Shown in pieces: positions 8,146 to 14,177 of a DNA stretch of 15,998 nt. The stretch comes from Candidatus Aminicenantota bacterium (lineage in GTDB: Bacteria; Acidobacteriota; Aminicenantia; Aminicenantales; Aminicenantaceae). A program made the position numbers and the translations under genes. A model generated the notes under the pieces. That model was not told the origin of the DNA, made no database searches, and saw only the letters and a program-made list of their open reading frames with translations. How positions within the stretch are numbered: position 1 is the first letter of the stretch; the number at the start of each line of letters is the position of its first letter. Location: positions 1-15,998 of the forward strand of contig JAFGNQ010000059.1 in the NCBI GenBank assembly GCA_016926925.1, in the 5' to 3' direction.

Positions 8146-8171
8146 TTAGCAGGATCGGCGGCAGTTGTCAA
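8143..8171 (-). promoter_or_regulatory. sigma70-type promoter of the tetR-efflux operon
   Basis: On the minus strand a perfect -35 TTGACA (complement of 8166-8171), a 17-base spacer and a -10 TAAACT (complement of 8143-8148) predict transcription from about 8136. The leader to the tetR ATG at 8061 would be about 75 bases. The -10 overlaps the right arm of the palindrome at 8132-8145. Confidence 0.82.
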
Positions 8172-8183
8172 GAACACGAAATC

Positions 8184-8216
8184 TTACGGAATCTTAACGC
8201 CCTTCTTTTTCCGTAA
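8184..8216. repeat. 8-base inverted repeat upstream of the efflux promoter
   Basis: Arms TTACGGAA (8184-8191) and TTCCGTAA (8209-8216) are perfect complements with a 17-base spacer, and each arm is itself nearly symmetric. The repeat lies just upstream of the -35 of the efflux promoter and about 137 bases before the divergent gene at 8353. It could be an activator site or a transcript hairpin; no function is shown. Confidence 0.35.
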
Positions 8217-8340
8217 AGGTAAAGACCGAAGGAACGACCGGATGGAGGACTCTGATCCCTTCTGCCGCAGAGGAGGTGAGCCGGAGGGGCAATAAATCCG
8301 CGCGTATAATTTTTGTATGGAATATTTGATTTGTTTGATT

Positions 8341-8346
8341 TATAAA
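8341..8346 (+). promoter_or_regulatory. candidate -10 box giving a leaderless transcript for the 8353 gene
   Basis: TATAAA lies exactly six bases before the ATG at 8353, so a transcript from it would begin on the start codon. No good -35 is visible at 16-18 bases. A competing perfect TATAAT lies at 8305-8310, also without a clear -35, and would give a leader of about 36 bases that has no Shine-Dalgarno site. The true promoter is uncertain. Confidence 0.3.
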
Positions 8347-8352
8347 TAAATT

Positions 8353-9096
8353 ATGAGCCGGATATCATGTTTGATCCTCTCAACATTCTGGCTTGTGTTT
8401 TTTCCCATCGTGCTCGCGCCGTCCTCTGATTCGGTTTTGCCTGCATCATCGCAGTCCATTCAAACCGAAAAGAAAGCCGTTTGCTGGTGGGAGGTCAACC
8501 TTCTGCTCTCATCCAAAGGAAAATACAAGTACAAACAACCCCGGGCAACGTACGCTGGGAAGTACACCTACGCCTTCCTCTGGACAGGATGCCTGGAGCA
8601 GGATCAGGAAGATTTCATCCTCTACCATGAGGATTCGGATCTATTACAGTGGGAGCCTCAGGAAAAAAAGGAAACCCCCACCGGGACGAAAACCGTATCG
8701 GCCAAAGATTTTCTTGGGAAACCCTGTTTTGAACTCAACTACATTCTGACCAAAGGTGAGAATCTTTTTTTTGATTTTATGGTATACGGCATCAAAGTCC
8801 CCCAGTTCTGCTCCAAAAAAGCCGTATACCTGCATTTTCCCGCTTCGAAGGAAAAGGCAAATGCACCTACCGATATCGATTACGATTTGTATGTTTACAA
8901 AGGAACCAACCAAGTTGTAATCGATAAGATCATGCTTTTAAAGGATTGCACCAAGAAAAAATTCCATTGGGCCTGGCAACATCAAAAATGGTTCGACATC
9001 GAAAAGAAAGATTCCTATCTGTTTCAAGCGCATGAAGTGGATGTGGAAGTTTCCATAATCAGACATTGGGAAAAGAGAGGAGGAGGCAATGAGTGA
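8353..9096 (+). CDS. secreted protein of unknown family
   Basis: I do not recognise this 247-residue protein. The N-terminus looks like a signal peptide (Met-Ser-Arg, then a hydrophobic stretch to about residue 23, followed by a Ser/Pro-rich segment), so export to the periplasm or beyond is likely. The mature part is rich in aromatic residues (CWWEV, TYAGKYTYAFLW, HWAWQHQKW) and lysine. It contains five cysteines (44, 80, 125, 153, 199), enough for two disulfides. The alternation of polar and aromatic residues suggests a mainly beta fold, but this is inference. There is no Shine-Dalgarno site before the ATG; another ATG 13 bases downstream is out of frame. The last 8 bases overlap the AhpD-family gene, which implies translational coupling and a possible shared role in redox or envelope stress. 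Confidence 0.75.
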   Translation: MSRISCLILSTFWLVFFPIVLAPSSDSVLPASSQSIQTEKKAVCWWEVNLLLSSKGKYKYKQPRATYAGKYTYAFLWTGCLEQDQEDFILYHEDSDLLQWEPQEKKETPTGTKTVSAKDFLGKPCFELNYILTKGENLFFDFMVYGIKVPQFCSKKAVYLHFPASKEKANAPTDIDYDLYVYKGTNQVVIDKIMLLKDCTKKKFHWAWQHQKWFDIEKKDSYLFQAHEVDVEVSIIRHWEKRGGGNE

Positions 9097-9442
9097 AGAA
9101 ATGAAGCGATTTCAAGAGTTCCGCAAAAAAATGAACAACAGGATTCTGAAAAACGATAATCTGGAAATAAAACGATTTTTCGCACTGGATAAAAACGCCT
9201 ACAAGAAAGGAGCGCTGACAGAGGAGACCAAAGAATTACTGGGCCTGGTCGCCTCCCTTGTCCTCAGGTGTGACGACTGTGTGACCTATCACATTCAGCG
9301 ATGCATTGAGGCGGGATTCACAAATCAGCAGCTCTTCGAGGCCTTCAATATAGGTCTCGTAGTCGGCGGCTCCATCATCATACCCCACCTTCGAAAGGCA
9401 GTTGCCGTACTGGACACAATCCGCAATTCATCTTCCCTGTGA
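9089..9442 (+). CDS. AhpD/carboxymuconolactone decarboxylase (CMD) family protein
   Basis: This 117-residue single-domain protein carries the CMD/AhpD core signature CDDCVTYHIQRCIEAG, with Cys61, Cys64 and His68 as the CxxC...H redox centre. The all-helical domain ends in EAFNIGLVVGGSIIIPHLRKAVAVLD, typical of the family. In AhpD the CxxC passes electrons to a peroxiredoxin; many homologues are uncharacterised thiol-disulfide proteins. Small size suggests a homo-oligomer. The start at 9089 is supported by AGGAGGAGG a few bases upstream and lies inside the end of the secreted-protein gene. No peroxiredoxin gene is adjacent, so an alkylhydroperoxidase role is not shown. No signal peptide is present, so it is cytoplasmic. 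Confidence 0.9.
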   Translation: MSEEMKRFQEFRKKMNNRILKNDNLEIKRFFALDKNAYKKGALTEETKELLGLVASLVLRCDDCVTYHIQRCIEAGFTNQQLFEAFNIGLVVGGSIIIPHLRKAVAVLDTIRNSSSL

Positions 9443-9512
9443 GCCCCTCTTATTGTTCGAAACCGCATCTGCGTCCCTTCAAAAACAGATTCCCTCACCC
9501 GATGGGGTTCCA

Positions 9513-10415
9513 TCAAGCACGGGGATGGTATTTTTCATAAATCCGTCGCAACTGTTTCCGGCTGACATGAGTGTAGATCTGGGTGGTTGTAATCTGGCTG
9601 TGTCCCAGCATAAGCTGAACGGATCTGAGATCGGCCCCCCGCTCGAGCAGATGGGTGGCAAAGGAATGACGGAGGACATGAGGACTTATTTTTTCATCAA
9701 GGCGTGCTTTCTTTGCATAGCCTCTGAGCATTTTCCAAAACCCCTGCCGAGTGAAAGCCTTTCCACGATAAGTCAAAAAAAGCGCGTCGTTTTCCTGCAA
9801 TAGAGGCGCACCTCTGGCCTCCTCGAGATAGCGGAGGACCGCTTCGGCGGCTGAGGAGCCAAGCGGGACAATCCTCTCTTTCCCCCCCTTCCCTCGACAT
9901 ATAAGAAAGCCGTCCTTAAGATTCAGGTCGCCGAATCTCAAGGTAATGAGCTCTGAGACCCGGAGGCCGGTTGCATAGAGGAGTTCGAGCATGGCCTTGT
10001 CCCGGAGGCCGCGCTCTTCCCCTTCCTTCGGCTGCTCCAGGAGCAGTTCGACCTCATCGACCGTCAAAAATTTGGGCAGAGACAGCCAGCTTTTAGGAGA
10101 AGTTAGATTGACCGCAGGATTTTTTTTGAGCACTCCATCCAGAACAAGAAATCTGTAAAGTGATTTGACAGAGGAAATGAGACGTGCCACGGATCGTGCG
10201 GAAAGCCCCGACCGGCTCATGTGATGGATAAATTTGACCAAGTCCGCATCCTCGGCACGGGCCCAATGTATTTTTTCTTTGGAAAAAAACAGGGATAGTT
10301 TGTGCAAATCCCTCGAGTAAGAAAGAACGGTGTTGGCAGAAAGCCCTTTTTCGACAGAGATGAAATCCAGGAATGCCTGAAGGACATCCTCAAATGAGGA
10401 TGGGTGGCTTTTCAT
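9513..10415 (-). CDS. xerD: XerD-type site-specific tyrosine recombinase
   Basis: This 300-residue protein has the normal length of XerC/XerD. The N-terminal SAM-like core-binding domain (about 8-95) contains FLDFISVEKGLSANTVLSYS. The catalytic domain (about 113-300) has all expected residues: Arg152 (ATGLRVSEL), Lys176 (RGKGGKER), His246 and Arg249 (HVLRHSFATHLLERGADLR), His272 (LGHS) and nucleophile Tyr281 (QIYTHV). The stretch SPHVLRHSFATHLL and the tail ending KYHPRA resemble XerD more than XerC. XerD resolves chromosome dimers at dif with XerC and FtsK, but the sequence alone does not exclude a XerA-like single recombinase. Its ATG overlaps the stop of the hydrolase gene as ATGA; no Shine-Dalgarno site is visible, so it is likely translated by coupling. 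Confidence 0.92.
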   Translation of the reverse strand: MKSHPSSFEDVLQAFLDFISVEKGLSANTVLSYSRDLHKLSLFFSKEKIHWARAEDADLVKFIHHMSRSGLSARSVARLISSVKSLYRFLVLDGVLKKNPAVNLTSPKSWLSLPKFLTVDEVELLLEQPKEGEERGLRDKAMLELLYATGLRVSELITLRFGDLNLKDGFLICRGKGGKERIVPLGSSAAEAVLRYLEEARGAPLLQENDALFLTYRGKAFTRQGFWKMLRGYAKKARLDEKISPHVLRHSFATHLLERGADLRSVQLMLGHSQITTTQIYTHVSRKQLRRIYEKYHPRA

Positions 10416-11032
10416 TGGATAAACGGATTGGAAAGCTCTTCCTGACCGACAGTCGTGCTGGGACCGTGTCCTGGAAGCACGAGAGTTTGTGCCGGCAGCG
10501 TCAGTATTTTCTCTTTGATGGACTTCACGAGCTCACTCCAAGAACCTCCGGGAAGGTCTGTCCGCCCCACTCCCCCCGAAAAAAGGGTGTCGCCCGAAAA
10601 CAAAATTCCGTCACCGATCAAACTGACACTGCCCGGAGAATGGCCGGGTGTGTGAAGGACCTCCAGTTGGACCTCTCCGATTTTTATCTTATCCCCTTCG
10701 ACAAGAAAACGATCCGGCGGAGGGGAGTTTTTGGCGTCAAGAAAAAAGCTCAATTCCATGAGCTGGATCTTATCCAGCATCGGACTGTCGGCCTCGTGAA
10801 TGAGAAGCGGAACCTTGAATTTATCGATGACATCTGCGTTGGAACCGACATGGTCCACATGGCCGTGCGTATCGATAACCATGGTCGGTTTTAGGTCATT
10901 CTCATGGATTACGCTGAAGATTTTATGCGGTTCGGCTCCCGGGTCAATCACAGCACATTCACGTGTCCTGCTGCAATAGACGAGATAGCAATTCGTCTCG
11001 AGGGCACCGACGATCACACTCTCATATTTCAT
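10412..11032 (-). CDS. metallo-beta-lactamase-fold hydrolase (glyoxalase II-like)
   Basis: This 206-residue MBL-fold protein has the full dinuclear metal site: His56, His58, Asp60 and His61 in DTHGHVDH, His131 in HTPGHSPG, Asp148 in FSGDTLF and His189 in LPGHGPST. The compact size and the ending resemble the short glyoxalase II-like/YcbL group of thioester hydrolases, which lack the C-terminal helical domain of classical GloB. The substrate (for example S-lactoylglutathione or another thiol ester) is not identifiable. It is the first gene of an operon with xerD, with a strong promoter at 11042-11070. GAAGGA precedes the ATG, but from the predicted start the transcript would have only about three leader bases. 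Confidence 0.9.
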   Translation of the reverse strand: MKYESVIVGALETNCYLVYCSRTRECAVIDPGAEPHKIFSVIHENDLKPTMVIDTHGHVDHVGSNADVIDKFKVPLLIHEADSPMLDKIQLMELSFFLDAKNSPPPDRFLVEGDKIKIGEVQLEVLHTPGHSPGSVSLIGDGILFSGDTLFSGGVGRTDLPGGSWSELVKSIKEKILTLPAQTLVLPGHGPSTTVGQEELSNPFIQ

Positions 11033-11041
11033 GTGTCCTTC

Positions 11042-11070
11042 ATGATAATGCGATCCCGATGTTTAGTCAA
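11042..11070 (-). promoter_or_regulatory. sigma70-type promoter of the MBL hydrolase-xerD operon
   Basis: Minus strand: -35 TTGACT (complement of 11065-11070), 17-base spacer, -10 TATCAT (complement of 11042-11047). The -10 ends nine bases before the ATG at 11032, so the leader would be about three bases. Both boxes match consensus at five of six positions. Confidence 0.78.
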
Positions 11071-11129
11071 GACTCCAACATGAAGTGTATTCCTGTTTTT
11101 ACGACAGCACTTAGGCGCTTTCATTCGGT

Positions 11130-11154
11130 CAGTATGGCTGGATCGGTCATACTG
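11130..11154. promoter_or_regulatory. inverted repeat in the divergent promoter region (candidate operator)
   Basis: Perfect 7-base arms CAGTATG (11130-11136) and CATACTG (11148-11154) lie between the divergent MBL and methyltransferase promoters. CGGTCA also repeats directly here (11126-11131 and 11144-11149). The site lies about 60 bases upstream of the MBL -35 and 35 bases upstream of the methyltransferase -35, so one regulator could affect both. Regulator unknown. Confidence 0.4.
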
Positions 11155-11189
11155 CCTGTGGCATAAAGGTTGTCGGCGATCCCCGAGCC

Positions 11190-11218
11190 TTGTGTTTTGT
11201 GCGGAAAGAAAATATAAT
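11190..11218 (+). promoter_or_regulatory. promoter of the methyltransferase-transporter operon, near-leaderless
   Basis: -35-like TTGTGT (11190-11195), 17-base spacer, perfect -10 TATAAT (11213-11218). The ATG at 11227 is only eight bases beyond the -10, so the transcript would start about two bases before it. No Shine-Dalgarno site exists there, which agrees with leaderless initiation. Confidence 0.65.
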
Positions 11219-11226
11219 CCTCCCCT

Positions 11227-12030
11227 ATGAAAGAAGAACCCTGGCAGCTGCAGATCTTCAATAAATCCATTAAAAAGAAGGAAAAACTCCGGCTTCTCGA
11301 ACAAAATCTCACCATCGATCCCTCTTCCGTTATTCTTGACTTGGGATGCGCCCAGGGAATATTGAGCTATTTCCTCCGCCGGAAGGGAGGGTATTGGATC
11401 AGCACGGACCTGGATATGGTCAACCTGAAGACATCGATCAACCTCCTCAAATCCAATTGTATGCAGCTCGGCCCCGGCATCCTTCCCTTCAAAAGCGAGG
11501 CCTTCGACCTGGTCGTCAGCTTGGACTATCTGGAACATCTGGATGACGACGATCAATGTCTCAGGGAGATCCACCGCGTGCTCAAACAGGACGGGCGCCT
11601 TATCATGGCCACGCCGCACACAGGAAGGATTTTTCTCGTCAACAGGTTGCGTCCCCTCCTGGGATTAAAATTGGAGATGTACGGACACAAAAGAGAAGGC
11701 TACAGCCTGAAGGACCTTCAATCCAAATTAGGCCGGGCGGGTCTTCAGGTGGAGGCAAATAAAACTTTCTCGCACTTCTTTTCGGAGTTCATAGAACTCG
11801 GGATCAACTTCCTTTACATCAAATTGTTTTCCAAGGAATTCACAGACCCCCTCAGGGATGGGCACATCAGACCCACGACAGCCGAGGAGTTCGGAACCAA
11901 GAAGAAAACTTTTAAGCTGTATGCCTTGATCTATCCCTTGATGTGGCTTATCTCTCGCATGGACAAACTGTTGTTTTTTCAAAAAGGATACAGCCTTTTG
12001 GTTTGGGCAAAAAAAACGACGCGATCATAG
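11227..12030 (+). CDS. class I SAM-dependent methyltransferase
   Basis: This 267-residue protein has the methyltransferase type 11 core. Motif I is VILDLGCAQGILSYFL (about 35-50), the acidic end of strand two is ISTDLD (58-63), and motif II/III are in LPFKSEAFDLVVSLDYLEHLDDDDQCLREIHRVLKQDGRLIMATP (about 86-130). The pattern D-x-V-x-S-x-x-Y-L-E-H-L is typical of UbiE/small-molecule and lipid methyltransferases. The C-terminal half (about 150-267) is more variable and ends in hydrophobic/amphipathic helices (LYALIYPLMWLI), which could allow membrane association. The substrate cannot be assigned. The start has no Shine-Dalgarno site but a -10 box eight bases upstream. The transporter gene starts six bases after its stop, so the two are co-transcribed; any functional link is inferred only. 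Confidence 0.88.
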   Translation: MKEEPWQLQIFNKSIKKKEKLRLLEQNLTIDPSSVILDLGCAQGILSYFLRRKGGYWISTDLDMVNLKTSINLLKSNCMQLGPGILPFKSEAFDLVVSLDYLEHLDDDDQCLREIHRVLKQDGRLIMATPHTGRIFLVNRLRPLLGLKLEMYGHKREGYSLKDLQSKLGRAGLQVEANKTFSHFFSEFIELGINFLYIKLFSKEFTDPLRDGHIRPTTAEEFGTKKKTFKLYALIYPLMWLISRMDKLLFFQKGYSLLVWAKKTTRS

Positions 12031-12036
12031 ATCAGG

Positions 12037-13506
12037 ATGGAACCAAGAAAAAAAACGGGCTTTTTTCTCGGGCCCCTGCTGTTCATCTTCGCTTATTTTT
12101 TTCCCGTCTTTCCTCAGAATCCCAAGGCGCACACGCTTTTTGCCGTGTTTCTCCTGGTCGTCATCTGGTGGGTTACAGAATGCATCCCTATCCCCATAAC
12201 AGCTTTGCTGATCCCCGTATTGATTACGGCTTTCAAGATAGCCCCTGTAAGAGAAGCGTTCGCACCCTTCGCCAATCCTATTATCATGCTCTTTCTCGGG
12301 GGTTTTATCCTCGCCAGGGCTATGTGCGTTCATGCCCTCGACCAAAAGCTGGCTTTTTCGATATTGTCCCGAAAATCCATTGGGCTCAAGAAGACACGGA
12401 TCCTCTTTGCACTGGGACTTATATCCCTATTCCTTTCGATGTGGATCAGCAACACGGCTACAACGGCTATGATGTTTCCGATTGCCCTGGGAGTTTTGGA
12501 TGCTCTTAATTCCAAAAAGAATGAGGCGAATTCCTCCTCGTTTGGCATAGCTTTCCTGTTGACCATGGCCTATGCATCATCTATCGGCGGCATAGGCACG
12601 CCCATCGGGAGTCCGCCTAACCTCATCGCCATCGGCATGTTGGAGAAACTGGCGGATTATCGTGTGACCTTTTTCCAATGGATGATAATCGGCTTTTCCA
12701 TTCTCATACCCATGTATTTTTTTCTGTTTTTCTACATGAAATTCCGCTGCAGGATAAAACCGAAAGACGATAGTGTAGCCGCCTTGGCGATTCCGGACCG
12801 AAAGCAGCATTCAGGACCGCTGACGCGGGCTCAAAAAAATGTACTCGTTGCATTTTCCGTGACAGTGTTTCTGTGGATACTCCCAGGATTCGTCTCACTT
12901 TTCTGGGGCAGATCGGCACCTCTCTTTCTTTGGCTTCGTGAACACTTCCCGGAGTCTGCGGCGGCAATAATCGGGGCAGGGCTTTTGTTTCTTCTTCCCA
13001 TTAATTTTTCCAGGGGCGAGTTCACCCTTTCTCTCAAAGAAGCGATGAATATAGATTGGGGAACCCTGCTGCTTTTCGGCGGTGGATTATCTTTAGGTTT
13101 TCAAATGTTCGAAACAGGTTTGGCCGACGCCATCGGAAAATTTTTCATTTCTCTGGGAGGTGACTCGGCAAACCTAGCCTTAATCACCCTACTCTCCGTT
13201 GCTCTGGGTGTGTTTCTGACAGAGGTGACATCAAACACGGCTTCCGCCAATATGATCGTTCCCATCATTATTGCCGTCGCCAAGGCGGCCTCCATCAGCC
13301 CCCTTCCTCCTGTTCTAGGCAGCGCCATGGGATGCAGTTTCGCTTTTATGCTGCCCGTGGCCACCCCTCCCAATGCCATCGTTTACGGTTCGGGAATGAT
13401 CCCTCTTCAGCAAATGATACGACATGGATTCTGGTTGAATATTGCCGGTATCATCCTGATCTGGCTCAACATGCATTTTGTCGCACCCCTGCTCGGCCTG
13501 CTCTGA
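12037..13506 (+). CDS. DASS (SLC13-type) anion:sodium symporter family transporter
   Basis: This 489-residue polytopic membrane protein has many hydrophobic helices. It carries the paired Ser-Asn-Thr signatures of the divalent anion/sodium symporters: SNTAT at Ser138-Thr142 in the first half and TSNTA at Ser399-Thr401 in the second half, in the hairpin tips that bind substrate and sodium. The segments ITVWWVTE-like IWWVTECIPIPITALLIPV, GGFILA and PVATPPNAIVYGSG are also typical. Substrates in the family are dicarboxylates such as succinate or malate, citrate, or sulfate; the sequence does not decide which. The start at 12037 has only a weak AGG before it and follows the methyltransferase stop by six bases, which suggests re-initiation by the same ribosomes. 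Length is normal. Confidence 0.93.
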   Translation: MEPRKKTGFFLGPLLFIFAYFFPVFPQNPKAHTLFAVFLLVVIWWVTECIPIPITALLIPVLITAFKIAPVREAFAPFANPIIMLFLGGFILARAMCVHALDQKLAFSILSRKSIGLKKTRILFALGLISLFLSMWISNTATTAMMFPIALGVLDALNSKKNEANSSSFGIAFLLTMAYASSIGGIGTPIGSPPNLIAIGMLEKLADYRVTFFQWMIIGFSILIPMYFFLFFYMKFRCRIKPKDDSVAALAIPDRKQHSGPLTRAQKNVLVAFSVTVFLWILPGFVSLFWGRSAPLFLWLREHFPESAAAIIGAGLLFLLPINFSRGEFTLSLKEAMNIDWGTLLLFGGGLSLGFQMFETGLADAIGKFFISLGGDSANLALITLLSVALGVFLTEVTSNTASANMIVPIIIAVAKAASISPLPPVLGSAMGCSFAFMLPVATPPNAIVYGSGMIPLQQMIRHGFWLNIAGIILIWLNMHFVAPLLGLL

Positions 13507-13685
13507 CCTTCCGCATGTGCTCTTGTTTCCGTGACCGAGATTCAGACAGACGAAATTCGAGGGTGTTATTGTTCCTAACAGTCTCCCGGCAGAGGGATGC
13601 CAAACAGAGTCATAGTCCGTTTGAGCCGCATGTCGGATGGTTGGGGGCGTTACGACGAAAACAGACTGAGACTCGATCCGGTCAG

Positions 13686-13699
13686 CACGGCAAACCGTG
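13686..13699. other. short hairpin in the spacer after the transporter gene
   Basis: CACGG-CAAA-CCGTG forms a perfect 5-base stem with a tetraloop in the 259-base gap between the transporter and the next gene. There is no T-run, so it is not an intrinsic terminator. The rest of this gap shows no ORF with start signals. Confidence 0.2.
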
Positions 13700-13751
13700 A
13701 ACTTCCTGAATCTGGCGATGCTTCCCAACCTACCTAAGCGGAGGGGGAATG

Positions 13752-13760
13752 TGCTATAAT
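13752..13760 (+). promoter_or_regulatory. extended -10 promoter of the 13766 gene, near-leaderless
   Basis: TGC-TATAAT is an extended -10 element with a perfect TATAAT at 13755-13760. No good -35 lies 17 bases upstream, which extended -10 promoters tolerate. The predicted start is near 13767, so translation would begin at or within two bases of the ATG at 13769 (the second of two adjacent ATGs). No Shine-Dalgarno site is placed for a leadered start. Confidence 0.6.
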
Positions 13761-13765
13761 ATTTT

Positions 13766-14146
13766 ATGATGGATGCGTACCTCACAAAGGATGTCCGTCA
13801 ATTCCTGGATGCCCTTAATCTTATGGATTCAAAGTCCGATGGATTCCTTATCGGACACAAACGCGGGCACAGATTGTTCGTCGAAAAATTACTCGCCACA
13901 CACACAAATTTTTTCCCTTCCTTGGAAAAGGTTATCGCCCTCGACAATCTCTTCGACAAAAAAATTATAGGTTTCTTTTCATTCGATCCTGATGAGAAAA
14001 AAGTAAAAAAAATATTAACTCCGTTCGCATACGGCAAGCTTTATCTGGAAATCCGCACTCAGGGCCATAAAACATTGGAAATCGCGCCTTACATCATAGA
14101 CCATGATGAAACCTTTGTGCTCAAAAAAATCAAGCTCAAGAACTAG
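13766..14146 (+). CDS. small protein, possible degenerate JAB/MPN-like domain
   Basis: This 126-residue protein has no family I can name with confidence. It is cytoplasmic, lysine-rich, with no signal peptide. The order of segments DGFLIGHKRGHRLFVEK (residues 25-41), NFFPSLEKV (48-56), IIGFFSFDP (67-75) and KLYLEI...LEIAPYIID (91-112) recalls the JAB/MPN fold, where E-x-G-x-L-x-G is followed by VGxxHSHP. Here the catalytic Glu is Asp25 and the His-x-His is replaced by Phe-Ser-Phe-Asp, so metalloprotease activity would be lost. This is a weak resemblance made by eye. ATG at 13766 or 13769; the promoter position favours 13769. It precedes the AMMECR1 gene by 31 bases and is likely co-transcribed with it. 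Confidence 0.7.
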   Translation: MMDAYLTKDVRQFLDALNLMDSKSDGFLIGHKRGHRLFVEKLLATHTNFFPSLEKVIALDNLFDKKIIGFFSFDPDEKKVKKILTPFAYGKLYLEIRTQGHKTLEIAPYIIDHDETFVLKKIKLKN

Positions 14147-14177
14147 CTTGAACTGTTCAGGCTAAGGGAGAAAAAGG

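Noticed and set aside
9443..9512. Terminator between the convergent AhpD and xerD genes
   Set aside because: Only 4-base stems without T-runs are present in this short gap.
11029..11619. Open frame of 196 codons on the minus strand overlapping the methyltransferase and the upstream spacer
   Set aside because: It lies antisense to a methyltransferase with clear motifs, has no recognisable domain, and occupies the divergent promoter region. It is best read as a shadow frame.
13315..13785. Open frame of 156 codons on the minus strand across the transporter end and the spacer
   Set aside because: It is antisense to the conserved C-terminus of the transporter and overlaps the promoter of the next gene; the translation shows no domain or signal.
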